Assembly: GCA_046160345.1 (NCBI GenBank)
Contig: JBJXGO010000247.1
Coordinates: forward strand, 1-64,000
DNA from: M3007 sp046160345
GTDB lineage: Bacteria > Bacteroidota > Bacteroidia > Chitinophagales > Saprospiraceae
Length of the DNA: 64,000 nucleotides
Reading direction: 5' to 3'
The first letter of the stretch is position 1. The number at the start of each line of letters is the position of its first letter. Under the pieces are notes generated by a model that did no database searches, had not been told where the DNA came from, and saw nothing but the letters and a program-made list of their open reading frames with translations. This document shows, piece after piece, positions 6,549 to 14,800 of the stretch. The position numbers and the translations under genes are program-made.

Positions 6549-8492
6549 GGGCACCTCAATCCCCACAAAAACCCCTTTTCCAGGCGCTGAATCCAAATGC
6601 ATCTTAGCCCGCAGCACTTCGACTCTGGTACGGATATTTGACAGCCCGATTCCATCGGACTCAATTTTATTCAGGTCAAAACCTTCTCCGTCGTCTTCTA
6701 CCGTAAGGAGCAGATTCCCTTCATTTTCAAGCAATTGAATGTTGAGGTGTTGTGCTTTGGCGTGTTTGAGCACGTTGCCAAGCAGTTCCTGTATAATTCG
6801 GTATAGATGGATTTTTTCCAGGCTGCCAACTTCATCAAGGGGGTAGTTGCAAAAAAACTGGATATCGAGACCGGGATGTGCTTTGCGAGCTTGCATGATG
6901 AGTTCATCCAAGGCAGACATCAAACCTGTTTTTTCAAGCGCTTTCGACATCAAGTCGTGGGAAATACCGCGTACCTCGCGATAAGTAGCATCAAGGTCGT
7001 CGGCTATTTCGCTGACATATTTGGCCATTTCAGGCAAACCGGCCAGGTTTTCGCGCAGGTTGTCCATTTTCATGTTGATGGCAGCGATGTTGACACAGGC
7101 GCCATCATGCAGTTCGCGGGCGATACGTTTGCGCTCGTTTTCTGCGCCAACCACCAAGGCATTCAAGCCCTCTTCTTTGGCCCTTGCAAGTCGTAGCTCG
7201 GCGCGTTGGTTTTTTTCAATCAAACGAAGGTATCGGCTCACCGAGAAATAAAATACCAGCACCATCTCAACAAAAAATGCGGCGATCACAAATGGTGGCA
7301 GGAAGAAGGTGTTGGCAATGCCAAAGAAGGTTAGCAAGTCGGTGGTAATATCAAAAAAGTCTGGACTGACTCCCAAATATTGCAAGGTTGTGGCGGCCAC
7401 GCCGACAAAATTGAGCCCGATGACCAGAAACAGGAATGAAAACCGGGTGCGGCGTTTGAACAGCATTTCATAAAGCACCCATACCAACATGGTGACGCAA
7501 AAAAGCATCAGGAATATAAAAAAGGGATAAAGCACCCATTGGAAAGAGCCAAACGCCTGGGCAATGATCTGGAAAAAAAGCGTGGCAATTAGGGCAACTA
7601 AGCTGCCCTTTACAAAATGGTCGAACCGAACAGCCGTACGCGGTAAGTCAAAATAAAGCCTGAAAAATTGGATACCAAAAACAAGACGCAGGGTATTTAG
7701 GGCCATTGGCAAAATGTGCTGTAATATGGGATACTGGGGCCAAACATATTTGAAGCCAAGACCCAGATGAGCCAATATAAAAAGCGTGGTAACCAGGATG
7801 TATAAAAAATAGTACCAGTTGAAATACTCCCTACTAACCGCGATCAGGATGCCAGACAACATTAAAAACAAGGTGCAAAACACAAGAAAAATAGTCATCA
7901 GGATATCCACGATCCATTGCTGGTGCCCTGTTCGTTCGCCTTGTTCAAAAAAAAGTATCCGCATGTGGAGAGGCGCGTCTGATTCGAGGCGCAGGAAAAT
8001 ATGTGCGGTGCTGTCAGGCGCAAGTGTAAGCGGGAAACGAAAATTTCGGGTCACAGTGTCAGGCCGTTGAGAGAAAGTGTAATCCTTTGAGCCTGTGACA
8101 AATGAATCGCGCAATACTCCCGTCTCGCCGAGTTGGTAGTAGGTAATTTTAGGAATGAAGGGATTGATTACTTCTGTTAAAAAGCGGGTTTTGGTTTTGT
8201 CAAACGAGTGCAGGGTGCTGTCGTTTTTTACTTTGAACCTCAGCCAAATCGGTCCGCCAGGGGCTCCGAATTCACAACAATCCTCCCTGATTTCAAACGA
8301 GGTTTCTGGCAAACGGCTCAGTTCGACGACACTAAGGGGCCTTTTACTGCTCAGCTCTTTGTAAACGCCAATTTCGCCCGGCACCTCGCCCGGCACCGAT
8401 AGCCCTTCCACGAGAAGGCCGGAGAACCATTTGATACTCAGGATTGCAAAGAGCAGCAGGCCGCTGGTAAGGATGAGGATAGTACGTTTCAC
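6543..8492 (-). CDS. 7TMR-DISM sensor histidine kinase (HisKA_3/NarX type)
   Basis: A 649-residue membrane kinase. After a signal/anchor helix comes an extracytoplasmic 7TMR-DISMED2-type domain (about 40-185), then seven hydrophobic segments (about 193-418), a short coiled coil, and a HisKA_3 domain with the phospho-acceptor in ERKRIARELHDG (His near residue 462). A HATPase domain follows, with ELLGNVLKHAKA (N box), DDGEGFD and GIGLSNIRTRVEVL (G boxes). The domain order predicts phosphotransfer to a NarL-type response regulator, but none is adjacent, so the partner is unknown. The start is a GTG that begins a good signal sequence; no better start lies downstream. The stop codon is inside the outer arm of the 6223-6548 palindrome. 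Confidence 0.88.
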   Translation of the reverse strand: MKRTILILTSGLLLFAILSIKWFSGLLVEGLSVPGEVPGEIGVYKELSSKRPLSVVELSRLPETSFEIREDCCEFGAPGGPIWLRFKVKNDSTLHSFDKTKTRFLTEVINPFIPKITYYQLGETGVLRDSFVTGSKDYTFSQRPDTVTRNFRFPLTLAPDSTAHIFLRLESDAPLHMRILFFEQGERTGHQQWIVDILMTIFLVFCTLFLMLSGILIAVSREYFNWYYFLYILVTTLFILAHLGLGFKYVWPQYPILQHILPMALNTLRLVFGIQFFRLYFDLPRTAVRFDHFVKGSLVALIATLFFQIIAQAFGSFQWVLYPFFIFLMLFCVTMLVWVLYEMLFKRRTRFSFLFLVIGLNFVGVAATTLQYLGVSPDFFDITTDLLTFFGIANTFFLPPFVIAAFFVEMVLVFYFSVSRYLRLIEKNQRAELRLARAKEEGLNALVVGAENERKRIARELHDGACVNIAAINMKMDNLRENLAGLPEMAKYVSEIADDLDATYREVRGISHDLMSKALEKTGLMSALDELIMQARKAHPGLDIQFFCNYPLDEVGSLEKIHLYRIIQELLGNVLKHAKAQHLNIQLLENEGNLLLTVEDDGEGFDLNKIESDGIGLSNIRTRVEVLRAKMHLDSAPGKGVFVGIEVPL

Positions 8493-8496
8493 GCTT

Positions 8497-8504
8497 CAAA
8501 ATTA
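8497..8504 (-). promoter_or_regulatory. Candidate -7 box directly before the histidine kinase start
   Basis: TAatTTTG on the minus strand matches TAnnTTTG but ends only four bases before the GTG start. If real, the transcript would begin at or very near the start codon. Chance occurrence is quite possible. Confidence 0.25.
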
Positions 8505-8740
8505 ACCAGCTATTATGGTGTTGGCAAGCATATCAGCCGTGGTTTTCAAAAACTCACCCCTTTTCACGGATTTCCGGGATATCCTTTTCTCCCCCCTACC
8601 CGTCATATCGGGGATTTTTTTGATTTCACCTTTTTCAGGGTTTTGGGCGGAGTTGTTAGCCCGGACTTTTGTGCTATCATTAACAGTTTATCCGCCGATG
8701 CCTATACGAAGGTGGGTTCACATTCAAAATTTGTTTAGTC

Positions 8741-9148
8741 ATGAAAAATTCAACCAAGATCTACCTGTTCCTTGCCCTCGCGGCTTTTTCCAACATTTTT
8801 GCTGAATGTTCCCCCGAACCCATGGATCCGCCCGCTGACGACCTGGTGGGCAAATGGGAAACCACTTATTTTGAACACAATGGAAACGATGTGACCCAGC
8901 AATACCAGATGACACTCCATTTTGACGATCAGGGTCAATGTGTCCAAACCCTTATTAAACCTGGTGGAGTACTTTCTTCCACCTTGCAATACGCCAAAGA
9001 CCCGGATGGCAATGTAGTTACGGTAGGTACGGCTCATTTGTCCATTGATAAAAATGACGGTACAAACATCCGACTTCGATATCTTAATGGGGCACAGCCC
9101 GATGGATTTATAGCGCCTTGGACGGCTGATTTTTTGAGAATAGAATAG
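8741..9148 (+). CDS. Small putative lipoprotein with a lipocalin-like domain
   Basis: A 135-residue protein beginning MKNSTKIYLFLALAAF, with a signal sequence ending at Cys in FAECSPEP; the lipobox is loose but a lipoprotein is likely. The mature part runs LVGKWETTYFEHNG, QMTLHFDDQGQCV, then repeated strands, and ends WTADFLRIE. This is the layout of the small lipocalin-like/DUF proteins common in Bacteroidota periplasm and outer membrane. No ligand can be inferred. About 250 bases without any recognisable gene separate it from the divergent histidine kinase. Confidence 0.6.
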   Translation: MKNSTKIYLFLALAAFSNIFAECSPEPMDPPADDLVGKWETTYFEHNGNDVTQQYQMTLHFDDQGQCVQTLIKPGGVLSSTLQYAKDPDGNVVTVGTAHLSIDKNDGTNIRLRYLNGAQPDGFIAPWTADFLRIE

Positions 9149-9233
9149 AGGGTTTCCTCCCAAGATCTATTTGAAAACAATACGAACGAATTCAGTTTTT
9201 CACCTTGCTCTTAAGGCAAAAAAAATTACAACG

Positions 9234-10001
9234 ATGAAAATCCAACTTATTTATTTGCTGGTGCCCTTTTTGACCACCTTTTTACTCACTAATTGTCGCA
9301 CCCATGGCCCTGCATTTTCGGCCAACACAGATGCTTATATGGCCAAACCTGCCTACAGGGGAGAAAGCGAGGATGCTTTCTATTTCTCCGGACGCTTGAA
9401 TCAGGGCTATGAATATTATGAAAATGAAAAGAATACAGGCGCTGAACTATCGGGCCACCTTTCCCACATGGGCAAACATATTTATGCAAGCGGCGGATTT
9501 TTTGGCTTTTGGGGAAAGTATAACGTAAATACCACATTCAGATCAGTTACAGGAGGTGGCAACCAGGCTTTTAACGGGGGTGGTATTCGGGGAGAGTTGG
9601 GCGGACGCATACCACTCGAAAATAATTTTGATTTGCTGCTTGGTGTAAATGGAGAACTTTTCTGGGAAGGCGGAAAGTATGCGGAGAATAGTAGTAATGT
9701 ATTTGCTGATATTTTCTCCTTAGGGACGAACAAAACTCACCTCAACCTGGCGCCGGCCATTGACTTGCGTGTTGCTCCTCCCGGCAAATGGGATTATGGG
9801 ATCCGATACACCCTGGATTCATACGTCTCAGGGTCAGAGCAAAGTAACAGTTACCTACACCGCCTCACCCTTCACTCGACATTTGATCGTATGACGGCCT
9901 ATGGGCAAATCGGGTTCACGCCGGACCAGCAACGGGTATTCAGCCTGGGCTTGGCTTACGGCATTCCATTCAAAAAGAAGGAGAAAGTAGAGAAATCGTA
10001 A
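9234..10001 (+). CDS. Putative lipoprotein of unknown function, barrel-like
   Basis: A 255-residue protein. The start is set at MKIQLIYLLVPFL because the signal sequence and its Cys (LLTNCRTHGP) follow directly; the frame extends 21 codons upstream to a TTG with no signal character. The body is rich in glycine and aromatic residues arranged in alternating strands (GHIYASGGFFGFWGKY-like pattern, GELGGRIPLENNFDLLLGVNGELFW, RVFSLGLAYGIPF). This suggests a beta-barrel or beta-sandwich surface protein. I do not recognise the family. It lies 85 bases after the preceding small lipoprotein gene in the same direction and may be cotranscribed. Confidence 0.55.
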   Translation: MKIQLIYLLVPFLTTFLLTNCRTHGPAFSANTDAYMAKPAYRGESEDAFYFSGRLNQGYEYYENEKNTGAELSGHLSHMGKHIYASGGFFGFWGKYNVNTTFRSVTGGGNQAFNGGGIRGELGGRIPLENNFDLLLGVNGELFWEGGKYAENSSNVFADIFSLGTNKTHLNLAPAIDLRVAPPGKWDYGIRYTLDSYVSGSEQSNSYLHRLTLHSTFDRMTAYGQIGFTPDQQRVFSLGLAYGIPFKKKEKVEKS

Positions 10002-10058
10002 ACAAAAGAACACTTTTACAAGCCTCCAAAGCCATTTCACTTTATCAATCTATTTGCC

Positions 10059-11981
10059 ATGAAAAATTCAACTTTAATACTGCTACTGCTTGCTTTACCA
10101 TTGCTTGCAAACGCCCAAAACCCTTATAAATTTACCCGCCCTTATGGTGCGATACAGACCGACATCAATCGTGGGTACAAGATCATCCCAACTCAGGACG
10201 GCAACTTTGTAGTTGCTGGAGAATGGAATGGGAATGGCTACCTGATGAAACTGAATTGCAAAGGCGACTCCATTGAACGAAAAACATATACCGCAGTAGT
10301 AGGCGGCAATTCCACAATAACCGATGTGCTCGAGCTTCCCAACGGCGACCTTCTGGTAGCGGGCCATTGCGACCATTGTGTTGAGGGCGACACGACCGGC
10401 AAGGTGTTGCTGTTCATGACCGATGCAGGTCTCAATTACAAGCCTACTGTCGGCGTAAAAAAGTTTCTGCCGCCCGTGACGGGGCCTTTGATGACTACTG
10501 GACAAGCACTTCCAGAGACCAAGTTAGCAGTGGCCAACGACGGATATTATGTGCTTTCCATTACCCAATGCCTTTCTGATTCCTCGCCAAGTTTTAGCTG
10601 CTGGAATGCAGAAGACAGTTACGTCTCCAAATTGGACCATACGCTCAATATCCAATGGCAAAAACTGCTCAATTACAAGAACGAATTTATATTTCACACC
10701 GAGAATGCTCCGCAAATACGGGTTGGCCTCAACAGTATTTACGTCAGCCGCTGGGGAAACCATATTTTAGGTGGGTTTTTAGGGCAGCAGGATTCGAGTG
10801 TGGTGCAAAAAACAGATTTGAACGGCAATCCATTGATCTCCAAAGCTTTCAAAGGCAGAATCCTCCACACAGCCTTAAACCCGGCTGGAACCGTACTGAC
10901 CTGTGTCGGCGAGATAGATACCGTTGCCTGGTTGATGAACTTGGACGCTAACACGCTGAATGTGCTAAATTCAAGCTTTATGACCGAAACTAACAGGACA
11001 CAAGCCGTCGCAGTGCAATACAGCTCGAATGGACACCTGCTCGTGGGTAGCAAGCACTGGCGACAATTTTCCGTGCAATCAAGGACTCTGCGGATGCAAA
11101 GCGACTTTGCGGTGCTGAGTGTTGACACGATCCCAAACCCTGACAATATTACCAACATGAGCATCACCAGCCTTTGGCCGACCAATGCCGACGGCACCCG
11201 TTTTGTGTCCTGTGGAATACGAGGGTTTTACAACCGTACTTTTTTTCATGCACTGAGCGATTGTATGCCCTTCAATTTTTCGGTGGCAAACATAAATCCA
11301 GTCACTTGCAATGGCTTTTCAAATGGATCGGTCACGCTTTTGGTGATTGGCGGGTATGGGCCATTTCAGTATCGCAGCGACAATGGATCATGGCAGAATA
11401 GCAACACATTCAATAACTTAGGCTCCGGGACTTACTCTTATCATGCCCGGGATGGAAACGGTAACAAGCTGTCTCTTGATGCGACTATTACAGAGCCGCC
11501 AGCATTAACAGTCGCAGCTTCCGTAAACATGAATGTCATCACCGTCACGGCATCTGGTGGCACAGCGCCCATGGAATTTAGCCTCAATGGGCAAGATTTC
11601 CAAGCTGGCAATGTCTTTTCCGGCTTGGACGATGGCAGCTATACGGTCACGGTAAAGGATGCCAAGGGCTGCACAGCGACTCAAACGGTCACCGTGATAT
11701 TTGTTGATACCAAGACCCCCGAATGGCTCACAGCATTCAAATTGTTCCCCAATCCAAACCGAGGTGTTTTTTGGGTGGAAATGAATTGCAAGCAGCTCGG
11801 CGAATTGGAATTCGCCTTCTTCAACGCCAGCGGGCAAATGGTTTATTCTGAGATAATTATACCACAAACCAACGCATTCGTACAACACGTCGATTTAGGG
11901 AACAAGGGGCCGGGGGTTTACTGGCTGCGCATCCGCTCAGGTGCTGAATCTTGGATGCATAAGATAGTGATCACGCCGTAA
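10059..11981 (+). CDS. T9SS type A cargo protein with SprB repeats
   Basis: A 640-residue secreted protein. A Sec signal (MKNSTLILLLLALPLLANAQ) is followed by a domain of WD/propeller-like blades with phrases such as DGNFVVAGEWNGNGYLMKL (about 30-400). Then come two SprB-type repeats (about 405-550; VTCNGFSNGSVTLLVIGGYGPF, GSYTVTVKDAKGCTATQ) and a type A sorting domain from about 557 (FKLFPNPNRGVFWVEM ... GVYWLRI). The sorting domain directs export through the outer membrane by T9SS and surface attachment. It is the first of five tandem cargo genes; its sorting domain closely resembles those of the third and fourth. The specific binding or enzymatic role is unknown. Confidence 0.85.
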   Translation: MKNSTLILLLLALPLLANAQNPYKFTRPYGAIQTDINRGYKIIPTQDGNFVVAGEWNGNGYLMKLNCKGDSIERKTYTAVVGGNSTITDVLELPNGDLLVAGHCDHCVEGDTTGKVLLFMTDAGLNYKPTVGVKKFLPPVTGPLMTTGQALPETKLAVANDGYYVLSITQCLSDSSPSFSCWNAEDSYVSKLDHTLNIQWQKLLNYKNEFIFHTENAPQIRVGLNSIYVSRWGNHILGGFLGQQDSSVVQKTDLNGNPLISKAFKGRILHTALNPAGTVLTCVGEIDTVAWLMNLDANTLNVLNSSFMTETNRTQAVAVQYSSNGHLLVGSKHWRQFSVQSRTLRMQSDFAVLSVDTIPNPDNITNMSITSLWPTNADGTRFVSCGIRGFYNRTFFHALSDCMPFNFSVANINPVTCNGFSNGSVTLLVIGGYGPFQYRSDNGSWQNSNTFNNLGSGTYSYHARDGNGNKLSLDATITEPPALTVAASVNMNVITVTASGGTAPMEFSLNGQDFQAGNVFSGLDDGSYTVTVKDAKGCTATQTVTVIFVDTKTPEWLTAFKLFPNPNRGVFWVEMNCKQLGELEFAFFNASGQMVYSEIIIPQTNAFVQHVDLGNKGPGVYWLRIRSGAESWMHKIVITP

Positions 11982-12097
11982 ATCCGCATAGCAAAGGGAA
12001 ATTATATGACAAAAACGCCCTCTTGGGGCTTTTGACGCAACTCTATTGGCATTGTAGAAACAAGTGACATAGAGTGCGATTTGTTAACCAATAAAAG

Positions 12098-12105
12098 TAC
12101 TTTTG
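12098..12105 (+). promoter_or_regulatory. Candidate -7 box of the second T9SS cargo gene
   Basis: TActTTTG exactly matches TAnnTTTG and lies about 65 bases upstream of the chosen ATG. A TTTG at 12080-12083 is closer than the usual 19-21 bases, so the -33 element is uncertain. Confidence 0.4.
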
Positions 12106-12171
12106 TTTGTCATTATGGATTTTTTGCAAAGTAATTTTTTGCAAATTGCCCAACTAAAAATATCTAAAACA

Positions 12172-14709
12172 ATGAAAAACCTTTCCCTTTTCCTGATTTT
12201 AGTAAACCTCGCCCTTCCCACCCTTCTATGCGCCCAGGTTTCTTTTGCGAAACGCTACGGCACGAACAGCAAATCGCTTGAAATTCTTGCAGCTGCCGTG
12301 AGTACCACGCCGGATGGAGCTTTGCTCCTGGGCGGCTACACCGAGTCGGGAGCGCAAGGGGCGTATGATTTTTTTGTGCAAAAGCTCAATCCAGACGGCA
12401 CAGAAGCATGGTTGAAAACATTCGGTGGAGCAGACCTGGATATACTTACCGATCTCACTCCTGCAACTGGTGGTGGCTATTTATTCTCCGGGTATGCCGT
12501 GGATACAGATGACAACAGTTTTGACGCGGTACTTGGAAAAATCAACGATAACGGCGATCTGCTATGGTGGAAAACGTATGGCACCGCAGGCACTGAGGCT
12601 GGTTTGACGCTTTGCCAGCGAACGGATGGTAGCATAATACTGCTCGGTTTTACCTTGGATGCCAACCATCAACCTGCGTTTTTCCGGGCAGCTTTTGACC
12701 AAAATGGCGGCTTTGTTACCGATTTTTTGACAACCGTTTCAGATGATATTGCGGAAATGAAGGTCATGCCAACTTCCGATGGCGGCTATTTGGCTGAAAT
12801 CAGTGGAGGCAATATTATTTTTGGAGAACCCGATGCCATTCTGAAATATGGGAGCAATCATGCATTGCAGTGGACTACCAGCCCAACTGCGATTGGTGGC
12901 CAAATATTCCAATCCGTTAACGAAATTTTTGACATTGAGGCCACTTCTACAGGTATTCTGATAGCCTTTTCCTCAAATAACGGTCCAAATACTGCCACCA
13001 ATTTGGTCCGCCTTAACAATGCCACTGGCAGCGTCAATTGGCTCAGAAAAGTACAGATTGGTTATGCAGATAAAGCCAATGTGCATGCGTTCACGGACGG
13101 GACACTTGGGGTGGCGGTGCTTTCGTCAAATTTGTTGATAAAAAAACTTTCTGCTGCGGGTGCTACCGTGGACTCTGTCACTGTAAACCCGCCACTTATT
13201 TCTGGTTTTTTTCCTGACTTTACATTTCCCGACCAAGACCATTTATATCTATTTGGGAACGCGGGCAGTTTTGATCAGGATGATTACGCTGTTGCTCGCT
13301 TCAATCTGACTCCCTTGCCCAATCTTGATTGGCAACAAACTTTTGGCGAAACTGGCGTGCCCGACCGTGAAATTGGATACGCGGTTGCCAGTCTGCCTGA
13401 CAATGGGTTTGTGATGGGGGGATCTAAAGAAAACCCGGATGGCGATATGGACATTTGGCTTGTGAAGGCAGACGCACAAGGAACCATCCTTTGGGAGAAA
13501 ACCTATTCAGTCAGCCAAGGGTCTTTTGATTCCGAAAAGGTGGGTTCGGTGGAATTGGACGCAGCAGGCAATATAATCGTATTCGCTGTTACCGACGAGT
13601 CAGATCCGGAATATCACCTGCTGAAATTTACACCTACAGGAGACTTGGTGTTCGACAAGGCAGTTTTTACCGCCGATTACGCCCCCGATTTTTTTCATGC
13701 CATTCCTATGCCTGATGGGGGGGGTGCTGCCTGTGTCGCACAAGACGTTTTTACGGCAAACACTGTCCCCAAGATCATCCGGTTCAACAGTGCAGGTAAT
13801 ATCCTTTGGACAAAATCTTATTCCGGCGATGTAGTGCATGATCTCGAAGTATTACCTGACGGAACTCTGGCGGCTGCAGGCTATACTGACGGCCAACCCT
13901 GGATGTTTAAAACCGATGCCAACGGCAACATTCTTTGGGAAAAGACCTTTGCGGTTGCAGGCTTTGGCACCTTTAATTCGATTCGGGTAAGTGCTGATGG
14001 GAACTTGTTCGCAGCCGGAGTTTCCAGTAACGTAACCGAATCAGAGTATCATGCGCTGGTGATAAAAACCAACGGATTAGGCGAACAGATATGGAAGTCT
14101 GAATTCAGCAAGGGCGATGGCAGCTATTGGGTTGCCAATGTCGTATTGCCCGATGCCAATGGCGGGGCTTGTTTTACGGGCATCTTTTTAGCACCGCCAG
14201 CCAATCCCGATCTGTTTTCATCAATATTCCGCTATCGCTTGAATATCAGCCAAGTAGATGCTTCAGGCAACCTGGTCTCGGAACAAAGATTTGGCACCGA
14301 CGGCAGCTACCCATATGGCACTAGTGCCGACCGCTGCCCGGATGGTGATGTGGTAGTTTGCGCCACACTCAATTCGGGCACTGCCCTGGAAGATGCCTGG
14401 GTCGTAAAATCGGATTGTACGATGGGTGTTTCAGTGAAAGGCCCAAAACTGGAAGGAACCTTCGAACTGTCTCCCAATCCATCTTCTGTAGGTGGGTACA
14501 TGTCTCTGTTGTTGCATTTTTCAGCAGCGAAAACATTGAAGGTGGAATGCTTCGATGGCGCGGGGAAAAAATGTTGGGAAAGGGCAGAGCAGGTATCTAT
14601 TGACAAAAGCCGCCTTGAATTGCCCGTGCCAAATGCCAGCGGCATTTACCTGTTGAAAATCACCGACGAGAACGGAGCATCACAAACGGTACGAGTGGTG
14701 GCCCAATGA
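12172..14709 (+). CDS. T9SS type A cargo protein with beta-propeller-like repeats
   Basis: An 845-residue secreted protein. The start is set at MKNLSLFLILVNLALP because the signal peptide ends LLCAQV; the frame continues 23 codons upstream without signal character and across the likely transcription start. The body is a long run of blade-like repeats with DGG/DGN turns (TPDGALLLGGYTESG, TSDGGYLAEISGG, LPDNGFVMGGSKENPDGDMDIWLVK), resembling SBBP or delta-60 type repeats. The sorting domain starts near 761 (FELSPNPSSVGGYMSLLL) and ends SGIYLLKITDENGASQTVRVV. Unlike its neighbours it has no PKD or SprB unit. Function beyond T9SS export is not predictable. Confidence 0.83.
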   Translation: MKNLSLFLILVNLALPTLLCAQVSFAKRYGTNSKSLEILAAAVSTTPDGALLLGGYTESGAQGAYDFFVQKLNPDGTEAWLKTFGGADLDILTDLTPATGGGYLFSGYAVDTDDNSFDAVLGKINDNGDLLWWKTYGTAGTEAGLTLCQRTDGSIILLGFTLDANHQPAFFRAAFDQNGGFVTDFLTTVSDDIAEMKVMPTSDGGYLAEISGGNIIFGEPDAILKYGSNHALQWTTSPTAIGGQIFQSVNEIFDIEATSTGILIAFSSNNGPNTATNLVRLNNATGSVNWLRKVQIGYADKANVHAFTDGTLGVAVLSSNLLIKKLSAAGATVDSVTVNPPLISGFFPDFTFPDQDHLYLFGNAGSFDQDDYAVARFNLTPLPNLDWQQTFGETGVPDREIGYAVASLPDNGFVMGGSKENPDGDMDIWLVKADAQGTILWEKTYSVSQGSFDSEKVGSVELDAAGNIIVFAVTDESDPEYHLLKFTPTGDLVFDKAVFTADYAPDFFHAIPMPDGGGAACVAQDVFTANTVPKIIRFNSAGNILWTKSYSGDVVHDLEVLPDGTLAAAGYTDGQPWMFKTDANGNILWEKTFAVAGFGTFNSIRVSADGNLFAAGVSSNVTESEYHALVIKTNGLGEQIWKSEFSKGDGSYWVANVVLPDANGGACFTGIFLAPPANPDLFSSIFRYRLNISQVDASGNLVSEQRFGTDGSYPYGTSADRCPDGDVVVCATLNSGTALEDAWVVKSDCTMGVSVKGPKLEGTFELSPNPSSVGGYMSLLLHFSAAKTLKVECFDGAGKKCWERAEQVSIDKSRLELPVPNASGIYLLKITDENGASQTVRVVAQ

Positions 14710-14800
14710 AAAGGCGCTAAAAGTTCTTCTCCAAAAGCCAAAGCCGAACTCGCTCTAAATCACTGGAAGCAACAAATTTTTTCACTAGAAACGAAAATCA

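Noticed and set aside
8515..8805. Open frame of 96 codons running into the small lipoprotein gene
   Set aside because: It overlaps the start of a gene with a clear signal sequence in another frame and lacks any recognisable feature.
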